Shown here in pieces: positions 1-5,097 of a DNA stretch of 5,097 bases (the stretch's first letter is position 1; each line of letters begins with the position of its first letter). The notes under the pieces are model-generated. The model was given only the letters and a program-made list of their open reading frames with translations, was not told the origin of the DNA and searched no databases. The position numbers and the translations under genes were made by a program. Source of the DNA: an uncultured Ruminococcus sp. (GTDB lineage: Bacteria > Bacillota > Clostridia > Oscillospirales > Ruminococcaceae); assembly GCA_947167535.1 (NCBI GenBank), contig CAMVIL010000126.1:1-5097 (forward strand). Reading direction: 5' to 3'.

Positions 1-1409
1 CCTGCCTTTACGCCGGTGATCTTGGCGGAAGCCTTGCCGTTAGCGTCAGATGTCACCTTGATGGTATCCGAGCTGCCGAATGCAGCGATCGTCTTGTCGG
101 AAACGGTGTAGGTGATTTCCTCCTGAGCGGCGGGTGTTACTTTGACCTTGAGCGCCGCGCTGTCGCCTACCTTAACGGAAACAGCTCTGTCAATTTCGGG
201 CTCGAGGGTGGGGAGGTCGATGCTGATGTCGGAGTTGCCTTCCCAGCCGTAGAACTCCTTGATACCGTCAAGCAGCTCATAAGCCGCGTCGATGTGAGAC
301 TGAGGAGCGGGATGCCAGTCAACGCCCACGCCGTTCTTCTCGGTGTTCTGTACGTTGAACTTGAGGTAGTTTACGTGTGTATCGCCGGTGTGCTCCTTAT
401 AATTGCTTACAGCAGACTCGACCTGAGGGCAGAGATCCTGACCCATGATACCCAGCGTGCAAAGGATCTCGGCATTGGGATTGGCTTCTCTGATCTGACC
501 GATGAATGCCTCGTAGGTCTCGGCAAATGCCTGTCTCTCGGACTCCTTGAGAGCAGCGTCGCCCTTGATGGAGCTGATGTATGAAGCATCGTTTGTACCG
601 AGGTTAACTACCACGAGATCGGGAGTAAAGCCTGCAAAATCCCAGGTCTCATTCTGGATGTATCCATCGCCGAAGCTGCCCCAGGAGTTGCCCAGCTTGC
701 CGTAGTAATCGGGTACGCACTGTGCAGAAGATCTCTTTCCGTTGTTGGAGTATCCCGAGATTATGCCGTAGCCGCTGAAGGATACCATGCTGCAGTCAGC
801 ATCCAGCTTCTGAGCGGTCTTGTATGCGTAGGTCTTGGTGCCGTCTTCTGTTCTGGTGGAGAATCCGCCCGAGGTAGCGTCAACGCCGTAACCGCAGGTG
901 ATGGAGTCGCCGATAAATTCTATCTTCTTCTCCTTTGCAGCGGTGGGCTCTATCTTTTCGGAGTCAGTCTTTATCTCGTTGAGTCTCAGTGTACCGTTGG
1001 GGCACTCGGAGAGCTTCATAAGGCGGATCGTGTGAGTTCCGCTCTTGTCGAAGGTCACCTTGTAGTCTCTCGGGGTGATGAGAGTGGTGGTGTCCCTGTA
1101 GAGCTTGCCGTCTGCATAGATGGCAATACGTGCGGTAGAACTGTCGCTGGCAGCCGCAGAGTCTGCTGAGATGTTCAGTACGGCGGTGGTGCCGGTAAAG
1201 TCAAACTCAACGCCTGTGTTGGTAAGACCGAACCAGAGTGCGCCTGCATTTTCCATGTACTTTGCTCTGCCGAGTATCTTTACATTTTCGCTTGTGGCCT
1301 CAAAGGAATTGAGAGCCGCGGTGTCATCTGCAAAAGAAACGAAGCTCATGCAGCTGAGCGCAATCGCAGCGGCGCTGAGGCCTGCGATCAGTTTTCTTTC
1401 TGCTTTCAT
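1..1409 (-). CDS. Secreted CE2-like SGNH acetyl esterase with Ig-like domain (3' partial)
   Basis: The reading frame stays open for 469 codons from an ATG at 1409 and runs off the left edge. A GGAGGG ribosome site at 1417-1422 supports this start. Residues 1-27 form a Sec signal peptide (KAERK, hydrophobic core, then SFA before Asp28), so the protein is exported. Residues about 42-150 resemble the N-terminal beta-sandwich of carbohydrate esterase family 2. Residues about 160-390 are an SGNH hydrolase: GDSIT with nucleophile Ser169, GTND with Asn273 and Asp274, and DWHP with His366. From about residue 400 a bacterial Ig-like (Big) domain begins and continues outside the window. Known CE2 enzymes remove acetyl groups from xylan, mannan or related sugars; the exact substrate here is inferred. 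A dockerin or anchor may follow downstream. Cys20 follows Ala-Leu-Ser, a poor lipobox, so signal peptidase I cleavage is preferred. No frameshift was seen. Confidence 0.88.
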   Translation of the reverse strand, partial: MKAERKLIAGLSAAAIALSCMSFVSFADDTAALNSFEATSENVKILGRAKYMENAGALWFGLTNTGVEFDFTGTTAVLNISADSAAASDSSTARIAIYADGKLYRDTTTLITPRDYKVTFDKSGTHTIRLMKLSECPNGTLRLNEIKTDSEKIEPTAAKEKKIEFIGDSITCGYGVDATSGGFSTRTEDGTKTYAYKTAQKLDADCSMVSFSGYGIISGYSNNGKRSSAQCVPDYYGKLGNSWGSFGDGYIQNETWDFAGFTPDLVVVNLGTNDASYISSIKGDAALKESERQAFAETYEAFIGQIREANPNAEILCTLGIMGQDLCPQVESAVSNYKEHTGDTHVNYLKFNVQNTEKNGVGVDWHPAPQSHIDAAYELLDGIKEFYGWEGNSDISIDLPTLEPEIDRAVSVKVGDSAALKVKVTPAAQEEITYTVSDKTIAAFGSSDTIKVTSDANGKASAKITGVKA

Positions 1410-1474
1410 GGTTTTTCCCTCCAAATTAATGTGTTGTTTTCCTGCTATATCGCGATTGCTCGCTTTATACTATG

Positions 1475-1503
1475 ATATTAACATAATCTAGCAGAAATTG
1501 CAA
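1475..1503 (-). promoter_or_regulatory. Weak candidate promoter for the CE2 esterase gene
   Basis: On the minus strand TTGCAA (1498-1503) is followed after 17 bases by TAATAT (1475-1480), each matching four of six sigma-A consensus positions. This would give a leader of about 60 bases before the ATG at 1409. An alternative TATAAA lies slightly closer to the gene but has no recognisable -35 at the right distance. The region is very AT-rich, so chance matches are likely. A promoter is expected here because a terminator ends the upstream transporter transcript. Confidence 0.3.
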
Positions 1504-1520
1504 ATATATAAAAATGCATG

Positions 1521-1549
1521 GGTGATATATAGAAAATCATATATCAGCC
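1521..1549. repeat. Dyad between transporter terminator and esterase promoter
   Basis: TGATATAT (1523-1530) and ATATATCA (1539-1546) are perfect inverted arms separated by eight bases, with a further GG/CC pair outside a one-base bulge. It lies just beyond the transporter terminator T-tract and about 20 bp upstream of the candidate esterase -35. It could be a regulator-binding site for the esterase gene, or a chance palindrome in AT-rich DNA. Confidence 0.35.
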
Positions 1550-1587
1550 AAAAAATAAACCGGCTCCGCAAAAAAACGAAGTCGGTT
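1550..1587 (-). terminator. Rho-independent terminator of the MFS transporter gene
   Basis: Read on the minus strand, an 11-base-pair stem (1577-1587 with 1558-1568; one A-C mismatch and one G-U pair) closes an eight-base T-rich loop. It is followed by TA and then six T residues (1550-1555). It begins 5 bases after the transporter stop codon at 1593-1595. This arrangement is that of an intrinsic terminator and argues against simple cotranscription of transporter and esterase. Confidence 0.75.
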
Positions 1588-1592
1588 ATAAA

Positions 1593-2753
1593 TTATCTGA
1601 TTTCTTTTGCACGTCCTACGCCAAATTTCAACACCAGAAGCATCAGACTGAAGAATGCTGCCGCCGCGGGAAGCACGAAAATCGCCGTGCCGTAGCCCTT
1701 GTATTCCACAAGCCTGCCGAAGAATGCGTTGAAGAAGATGTCGAAGAAAGTCGCGATGCTGAGAATAAGACCCGTAGCAGAGCCTGCGACAGATGTGTCG
1801 AAAAACTGTCCGATGAGCATTACCAGCAGCGGGTAGAGGATAGAATAGGCGAGTCCTGCCGACGCTACAAGGATAAGTCCGCTTTTGCCCATCGCAAAGC
1901 CCACGATGTAAAGCACCGCACCCGCGCCCGACCATATAATAAGGCAGCGGAAAATGCCGATGCGGTCGATGAACGGCGCAAAGATAAGTCTGCCGACCGT
2001 CAGGCTGCCGTAGAACATCGAAAGGTAGATGGCAGAGCTTGCTACCGTCATGCCCAGATGTTCGCTGCCGTAGGATGTCAGCCAGTTCTGCAGACCGTGC
2101 TCGGCGATAAAATATCCGCCGCAGCAGCATATGAGCAGAAGTGACGCGGGGTCGCGTAGTATCCTGCCGATGCTGATCTTTTCGCCGGTGGGCTTGGGAT
2201 CGGGGAGGTCGAGGGTCATCAGCAGAATGAAGGATATCACAGCCAGCCCGAAGAGTATCGCGTTAGCGACGTGCCATGCGGCGAGCCTGTCGGCAAATCG
2301 TCCGCCGATGTTCTGTGAAGCGGTTATGCCGATGCCCTGCAAAAAGTTGAACAGGCTCACAAACATCGCGGGTGAGGCAAACACCAGCGGCGTGACAATG
2401 TTCATTGAGGTCGATATCATCGTCGGGCCGCCAAGCGAACACATGATCCCGAAAAGCAGCAGGTAGTAGTTCTCGGTGAAGATGTATGAGCAGAGCGCCG
2501 CCGACCAGAGTATCAGCACCCCGCCGATAAACTTCTTCCTCGGGAGTCTGTCGGAAAGCCGTCCGCCGACCGAAAGGAACAGCAGGTTGCCGATGTAGCT
2601 GACCATGATTATCCTGGCCGCCTGCGGTTCTGTCAGCGAAAAGGAGCTCCTGAACTGCGGCAGAAATACACCTCTGAGCGAGTCGGAAGCTGCCGTGATC
2701 AGCATCACCAGCGAGCAGAAGATCCCCGCTCTCAGTTTCATTTGTTTTGACAT
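1593..2753 (-). CDS. Major facilitator superfamily transporter
   Basis: This 386-residue protein has about 12 hydrophobic segments split into two six-helix halves by a short charged loop near residues 183-202, which is normal size and topology for an MFS secondary transporter in the cytoplasmic membrane. The loop between helices 2 and 3 carries the family signature GGRLSDRLPRKK (residues 63-74). A weaker second copy, VGRLIFAPFIDR, lies at 253-264 in the C-terminal half. The substrate cannot be read from the sequence. The neighbouring esterase makes a sugar or oligosaccharide an attractive guess, but a drug or organic-acid exporter is equally possible. ATG at 2753 is chosen; a TTG one codon upstream (2756) sits closer to the AAGGAA ribosome site at 2766-2771 and cannot be excluded. 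The gene has its own promoter and terminator. Confidence 0.9.
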   Translation of the reverse strand: MSKQMKLRAGIFCSLVMLITAASDSLRGVFLPQFRSSFSLTEPQAARIIMVSYIGNLLFLSVGGRLSDRLPRKKFIGGVLILWSAALCSYIFTENYYLLLFGIMCSLGGPTMISTSMNIVTPLVFASPAMFVSLFNFLQGIGITASQNIGGRFADRLAAWHVANAILFGLAVISFILLMTLDLPDPKPTGEKISIGRILRDPASLLLICCCGGYFIAEHGLQNWLTSYGSEHLGMTVASSAIYLSMFYGSLTVGRLIFAPFIDRIGIFRCLIIWSGAGAVLYIVGFAMGKSGLILVASAGLAYSILYPLLVMLIGQFFDTSVAGSATGLILSIATFFDIFFNAFFGRLVEYKGYGTAIFVLPAAAAFFSLMLLVLKFGVGRAKEIR

Positions 2754-2788
2754 CAAAAGATCACATTCCTTGTTAAGATAATGACAAT

Positions 2789-2807
2789 ATACATAAGACC
2801 TATGTAT
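2789..2807. repeat. Inverted repeat over the transporter transcription start
   Basis: ATACATA (2789-2795) and TATGTAT (2801-2807) are perfect 7-base arms around a five-base spacer. The dyad overlaps the -10 element by two bases and covers the expected +1 of the leftward transporter promoter. That is a typical position for a repressor operator. The protein that would bind is not identified. Confidence 0.45.
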
Positions 2808-2835
2808 TATAGCACATCAATTGTTATCCATTCAA
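2806..2835 (-). promoter_or_regulatory. Sigma-A-type promoter of the MFS transporter gene
   Basis: On the minus strand TTGAAT (2830-2835) is followed after 18 bases by a perfect TATAAT (2806-2811). Transcription would start near 2799 and give a leader of about 45 bases that contains the AAGGAA ribosome site. The match is good at -10 and moderate at -35. Two dyads overlap its ends, which suggests regulation. Confidence 0.65.
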
Positions 2836-2846
2836 TATATATATTG
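2833..2846. repeat. Perfect 14-bp palindrome at the transporter -35
   Basis: CAATATATATATTG is a perfect palindrome that shares three bases with the -35 hexamer of the leftward promoter. It could be an operator or activator site. Most of its core is alternating AT, so low complexity weakens the case. Confidence 0.35.
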
Positions 2847-2969
2847 TGAAATTTCTTTCTTAATATTTTAATATCGACATCCTGCCTGTCCGATATCGCC
2901 CTGTTTATTAAAAAATTTGCAGAGAGCCAATATCTTCGACACAGTTATACAAATTCTGACTATCTGGTG

Positions 2970-2978
2970 TGATATAAT
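2970..2978 (+). promoter_or_regulatory. Extended -10 promoter of the 203-residue gene
   Basis: TGATATAAT is a perfect extended -10 motif (TG, one base, TATAAT). No good -35 hexamer is present at 16-18 bases, which is tolerated by extended -10 promoters. Transcription would start near 2985, about 35 bases before the ATG. A small GGTC/GACC hairpin (2992-3004) and the GGAGGA ribosome site lie in this short leader. Confidence 0.6.
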
Positions 2979-3020
2979 AAGATCATAGAAAGGTCGCAAA
3001 GACCGAATGGAGGAATTAAT

Positions 3021-3632
3021 ATGGCAAATATCAGAGAAATAGAAGAGATGTACCGCGCAGGCAGATACGATCTCGAGACTATCGCGTCGGTGTACAAGAC
3101 AGGAGCTTCGGCGCTGGAAAGCGGCAGCACACATATGGGCGAGAATGATGCGTGGTTCATCGCGAACTGCGGTTACGCTCTTGACCTGTATTATTTCAAG
3201 GCGTTCCTTGCTGCCGATGAGAAGATGACGGGGATCCAGGAGATACTCGCCTGCGCCTCGCTTGCGGCGTACAGGGACATAGTCGATCCCGCAAAGCAGT
3301 GCATAGATCCGGTGCTCCTCACCAAAAAGCTTGCCGCCGCGCTGTTTTTCAACATCTACAACACCATGTACGACAAGGGCAGCCTCTGCGGATTCTACGT
3401 CGATGACCAGCACACTCAGGTCAACATGACCGCATCAGGCGAGGAAGCCTACGCTGTGGACACCACCGTCCTCGCGAGGAACATCATCAACGAGGCGCTG
3501 ATCGTAAATGAAGATAGCGACTCGGCAGTCTGCTTCGACATGGATAAAGTCAATCTCCTTATCCTGCGCGAGCTTGAGCGCAAAAGGGCAGTAGACGCAG
3601 GCGCATACAGTTTTGCAAGGGGTGCCGCCTGA
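3021..3632 (+). CDS. Hypothetical cytosolic protein, family not recognised
   Basis: The ATG at 3021 is preceded by GGAGGA (3009-3014) at good spacing and by an extended -10 promoter, so this is a real expressed gene of 203 residues. There is no signal peptide, membrane segment or obvious enzyme motif. The sequence looks largely helical: residues 1-35 are amphipathic and charged, residues 50-65 (GYALDLYYFKAF) and 98-116 (LLTKKLAAALFFNIYNTMY) are more hydrophobic but too mixed for membrane helices, and residues 173-190 end in a Lys/Arg/Glu-rich helix. Five cysteines (50, 78, 94, 123, 171) are scattered with no metal-site spacing. The gene is alone between the divergent transporter and the separately promoted carboxypeptidase, so context gives no function. 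I assign none. Confidence 0.85.
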   Translation: MANIREIEEMYRAGRYDLETIASVYKTGASALESGSTHMGENDAWFIANCGYALDLYYFKAFLAADEKMTGIQEILACASLAAYRDIVDPAKQCIDPVLLTKKLAAALFFNIYNTMYDKGSLCGFYVDDQHTQVNMTASGEEAYAVDTTVLARNIINEALIVNEDSDSAVCFDMDKVNLLILRELERKRAVDAGAYSFARGAA

Positions 3633-3640
3633 AATTTAGC

Positions 3641-3669
3641 TTGACATATCTGTCGTATAGTGGTAGAAT
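3641..3669 (+). promoter_or_regulatory. Strong sigma-A promoter of the carboxypeptidase gene
   Basis: A perfect TTGACA (3641-3646) is separated by exactly 17 bases from TAGAAT (3664-3669), five of six matches to the -10 consensus. It starts 9 bases after the upstream stop codon. Transcription would begin near 3676 and leave a leader of roughly 80-95 bases, depending on the start codon used. This is the best promoter in the window and implies constitutive vegetative expression. Confidence 0.85.
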
Positions 3670-3677
3670 ATCTATGT

Positions 3678-3691
3678 AGTTCAAAAGAACT
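3678..3691 (+). other. Small leader hairpin with T-rich tail
   Basis: AGTTC and GAACT form a five-base-pair stem with an AAAA loop, followed shortly by CCTTTTTG. It sits at the very 5' end of the predicted carboxypeptidase transcript. It is too weak to be a confident terminator. A 5' stabilising hairpin is a plausible role, or none. Confidence 0.3.
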
Positions 3692-3741
3692 TCCTTTTTG
3701 CAGATAATGCAGACAGAGGCTGTATTCCACGCTCGGCAAAC

Positions 3742-3760
3742 AGGAAGAACAGATATGGAG
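3742..3760 (+). promoter_or_regulatory. Two competing ribosome sites for the carboxypeptidase gene
   Basis: AGGAAG (3742-3747) lies seven bases before an in-frame ATG at 3755, and GGAG (3757-3760) lies nine bases before a second in-frame ATG at 3770. Starting at 3770 gives a classic short lipoprotein signal beginning MRYKR. Starting at 3755 adds METDR with two acidic residues. Both starts yield the same mature lipoprotein after cleavage at the cysteine. Confidence 0.5.
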
Positions 3761-3769
3761 ACCGACCGA

Positions 3770-4882
3770 ATGAGATACAAAAGAATAATAGCACTGCTCG
3801 GTGCCGCGATGGTTATACTCTCGGGCTGCGGCAGGGCGATAGAGAGTAACAGCGCCGCTTTTTCAAAGATCGAAGCTCAGACAACTGTCTCGACCATTGA
3901 AAGTACAGCTGAGGAAAGCTCTGCCGAAGACGCTCCTCAGACGACAGCTGAAACAGAGGAGACTTCCGCGGCGACAGAAGAAACTGCTGCCGAAACAGAG
4001 AAAACGGAAAAAGCCGCCGAAAGCAAACCTTCCGACGACTCCTCGTCACAGACAGATAAAGATGATAAGAAAGATAAGACCGAAACCGCCGATGATCTTT
4101 CGGTGCCTTATTCAAAAGCTTACGCTCTTTGCCGCGCCGACGACGGAATGCTCATCGCCCAGAGCGGGCTGTATGATAAGATCTCCCTTGCAAGCATAAC
4201 AAAGCTTCTGTCCGCGTCTGTCATGCTTCAGTATTACTCGCCCGATGATGAAGTGACGGTGGGAGATGAGGTGTACCTCGCCAAGCCCGATTCTACCCTC
4301 AGCTATATCTCCCCGGGATTGAAGCTTAAGGTCAGCGAGCTTATCGCAGCAATGCTGCTGCCGTCGGGCAACGACGCTGCCTATACAGTCGCCGTAAACA
4401 CCGCCAGAGCCGCTGCCGGGGATCCCGATATGAACGATCAGGATGCGGTAGAATACTTCTGCGGACTGATGAACGGCTTCGCGGCAGAGCTTGATATGGG
4501 CGGCAGCCATTTTGCCAATCCCGAGGGCTGGGACGATGCCGGGCATTATACGACTCTCGGCGATCTGCTCAAGCTTGCGAAATACGTCCTGAACCAGCCC
4601 GAGCTCAGAAAGATCACCGGGATGTATCAGAAAAGCGTCACGACACCCGATGATATCGTCTACACCTGGACGAACACAAATCTCTTCCTCGACCCGAACA
4701 GTCCCTACTACCGAAAGGATTGCATAGGCTTAAAGACGGGTACCACAAATTCCGCGGGCTGCTGTATCGTCACCGCTTTTGAAATAAACGGAGCGACATA
4801 CATCTGCGCGGTCATGGGGTGCAATGAAAATTATGACAGATATGATCTCGTTCAGAAGATACTGAACAAGTATATTCAGTAG
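3770..4882 (+). CDS. Lipoprotein D-alanyl-D-alanine carboxypeptidase (DacA/DacF-like, peptidase S11)
   Basis: This 370-residue low-molecular-weight penicillin-binding protein would trim the terminal D-Ala from peptidoglycan stem peptides outside the membrane. Residues 1-19 are a lipoprotein signal ending in the perfect lipobox LSGC, with Cys20 lipidated. Residues about 35-110 are a low-complexity Thr/Glu/Ala/Ser spacer that turns Lys/Asp-rich near its end and probably spans the wall. The S11 catalytic domain follows with all three motifs: SITK (Ser142, Lys145), SGN (199-201) and KTG (322-324). Also typical are the LLPSGNDAA stretch and FANPEGW...HYTT at 248-262. The protein ends about 46 residues after KTG, so it lacks the C-terminal beta domain and membrane helix of PBP5-type enzymes; the N-terminal lipid replaces that anchor. 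ATG 3755 is an alternative start. It has its own strong promoter and a terminator at 4910-4942. Confidence 0.92.
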   Translation: MRYKRIIALLGAAMVILSGCGRAIESNSAAFSKIEAQTTVSTIESTAEESSAEDAPQTTAETEETSAATEETAAETEKTEKAAESKPSDDSSSQTDKDDKKDKTETADDLSVPYSKAYALCRADDGMLIAQSGLYDKISLASITKLLSASVMLQYYSPDDEVTVGDEVYLAKPDSTLSYISPGLKLKVSELIAAMLLPSGNDAAYTVAVNTARAAAGDPDMNDQDAVEYFCGLMNGFAAELDMGGSHFANPEGWDDAGHYTTLGDLLKLAKYVLNQPELRKITGMYQKSVTTPDDIVYTWTNTNLFLDPNSPYYRKDCIGLKTGTTNSAGCCIVTAFEINGATYICAVMGCNENYDRYDLVQKILNKYIQ

Positions 4883-5097
4883 GTGGCGGGATCAAATATA
4901 TCCGCATTGAGAAGTACAGTTCTGACAGGCTGTACTTCTTTTGAATTTATCGGATCTTTCGTCGCTGCTGCGGTCACGTACCTCTCGTGGATCTCTGCCG
5001 CGATATGCTCCCGAAGCTTCAGAGTATCGATATTTCTCATACCGCCGGACAAACCAGTCCCCACCATTTTCAGATAGGCTTCCTTCATGCACCAGAT
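4876..5097 (-). CDS. Sfp-type 4'-phosphopantetheinyl transferase, C-terminal part (5' partial)
   Basis: The frame is open from the right edge to a TGA at 4876-4878; 73 codons are visible and the start lies outside the window. The first residues, IWCMKEAYLKMVGTGLS, match the transferase signature W-x-x-KE-x-x-x-K-x-x-G-x-G-L. The Lys-Glu pair contributes to Mg2+/CoA binding and catalysis in this family. YVTAAAT about 36 residues later resembles the last core strand of Sfp-like proteins. The enzyme would transfer phosphopantetheine from CoA to a carrier-protein serine in the cytosol; no carrier or synthase gene is visible here, so fatty-acid versus secondary-metabolite use is undecided. The internal ATG at 5088 is inside the motif and is not the true start. 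The gene converges on the carboxypeptidase gene with a 7-bp overlap. Confidence 0.8.
   Translation of the reverse strand: MWCMKEAYLKMVGTGLSGGMRNIDTLKLREHIAAEIHERYVTAAATKDPINSKEVQPVRTVLLNADIFDPATY
4910..4942 (+). terminator. Rho-independent terminator of the carboxypeptidase gene
   Basis: AGAAGTACAG (4910-4919) and CTGTACTTCT (4930-4939) form a perfect ten-base-pair stem around a ten-base loop, which can itself pair CTG with CAG. The 3' side of the stem runs into TTCTTTT (4936-4942). It begins 28 bases after the carboxypeptidase stop. On the minus strand no T-tract follows, so it should act mainly on rightward transcription. It lies wholly within the coding sequence of the convergent transferase. 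Confidence 0.75.

Noticed and set aside
294..584. Plus-strand open frame opposite the esterase
   Set aside because: Antisense to the well-supported esterase frame. Its hydrophobic appearance is a by-product of the codons on the other strand.
1120..1491. Plus-strand open frame running over the esterase start and upstream region
   Set aside because: It reads antisense through the signal peptide and the esterase ribosome site; its Ala/Ser-rich translation is a shadow.
1537..2130. Minus-strand 197-codon frame overlapping the transporter gene
   Set aside because: It is an alternative frame inside the transporter gene, with low-complexity Arg/His/Cys-rich translation and no ribosome site; the MFS frame is clearly the coding one.
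2131..2466. Plus-strand open frame opposite the transporter
   Set aside because: Antisense shadow of the transporter gene with no promoter, ribosome site or protein-like motifs.
2820..2831. Match to the lac operator half-site GGATAACAATT on the minus strand, inside the transporter promoter spacer
   Set aside because: It is only one half-site with no symmetric partner at the right distance, in AT-rich DNA of an organism far from E. coli. Treated as coincidence.
3875..4099. Possible tandem repeat in the carboxypeptidase gene
   Set aside because: Codons for Thr, Glu, Ala and Ser recur, but no exact repeat unit is seen. It is a compositionally biased spacer, not a DNA tandem repeat.
4112..4546. 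Minus-strand 144-codon frame opposite the carboxypeptidase
   Set aside because: It covers the catalytic SxxK and SxN region of the carboxypeptidase in antisense and has no supporting start signals.
4883..5077. Plus-strand 64-codon frame after the carboxypeptidase
   Set aside because: It has no ribosome site, runs through the terminator, and is antisense to the transferase frame that carries a recognisable family motif.

Overview
The window looks like chromosome from an anaerobic, plant-fibre-degrading Firmicute, most likely Ruminococcus or a close relative (Oscillospiraceae). The evidence is indirect: roughly half GC in genes with very AT-rich intergenic DNA, strong AGGAGG-like ribosome sites, canonical sigma-A promoters, a secreted CE2-type carbohydrate esterase with a trailing Ig-like domain, and a Gram-positive lipoprotein DD-carboxypeptidase with a Thr/Glu/Ala-rich spacer. 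The genus assignment is an inference from gene style and was not checked by any search.

Layout, left to right. (1) Positions 1-1409, minus strand: a long 3'-incomplete gene for a secreted CE2-like SGNH acetyl esterase followed by the start of a bacterial Ig-like domain. (2) 1410-1592: AT-rich spacer with the esterase ribosome site, a weak candidate promoter, a dyad, and the terminator of the next gene. (3) 1593-2753, minus: a 12-helix major facilitator superfamily (MFS) transporter. (4) 2754-3020: divergent intergenic region with a good leftward promoter flanked by two dyads, and a rightward extended -10 promoter. (5) 3021-3632, plus: a 203-residue cytosolic protein of no family I recognise. 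(6) 3633-3769: a near-consensus promoter and leader. (7) 3770-4882, plus: a lipoprotein D-Ala-D-Ala carboxypeptidase. (8) 4876-5097, minus: the C-terminal end of an Sfp-type 4'-phosphopantetheinyl transferase, convergent with and overlapping the carboxypeptidase gene by 7 bp. The carboxypeptidase terminator hairpin lies inside the transferase coding sequence.

The esterase and transporter lie in the same direction and could form a deacetylation-plus-uptake pair for plant polysaccharide products, but a terminator separates them, so they are probably separate transcription units. The other genes look like unrelated housekeeping or hypothetical functions. I found no CRISPR array, mobile element, tRNA or rRNA, and no clear sign of a new multi-gene system. 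The least explained pieces are the 203-residue protein, the two dyads at the transporter promoter, and the terminator embedded in the transferase gene.
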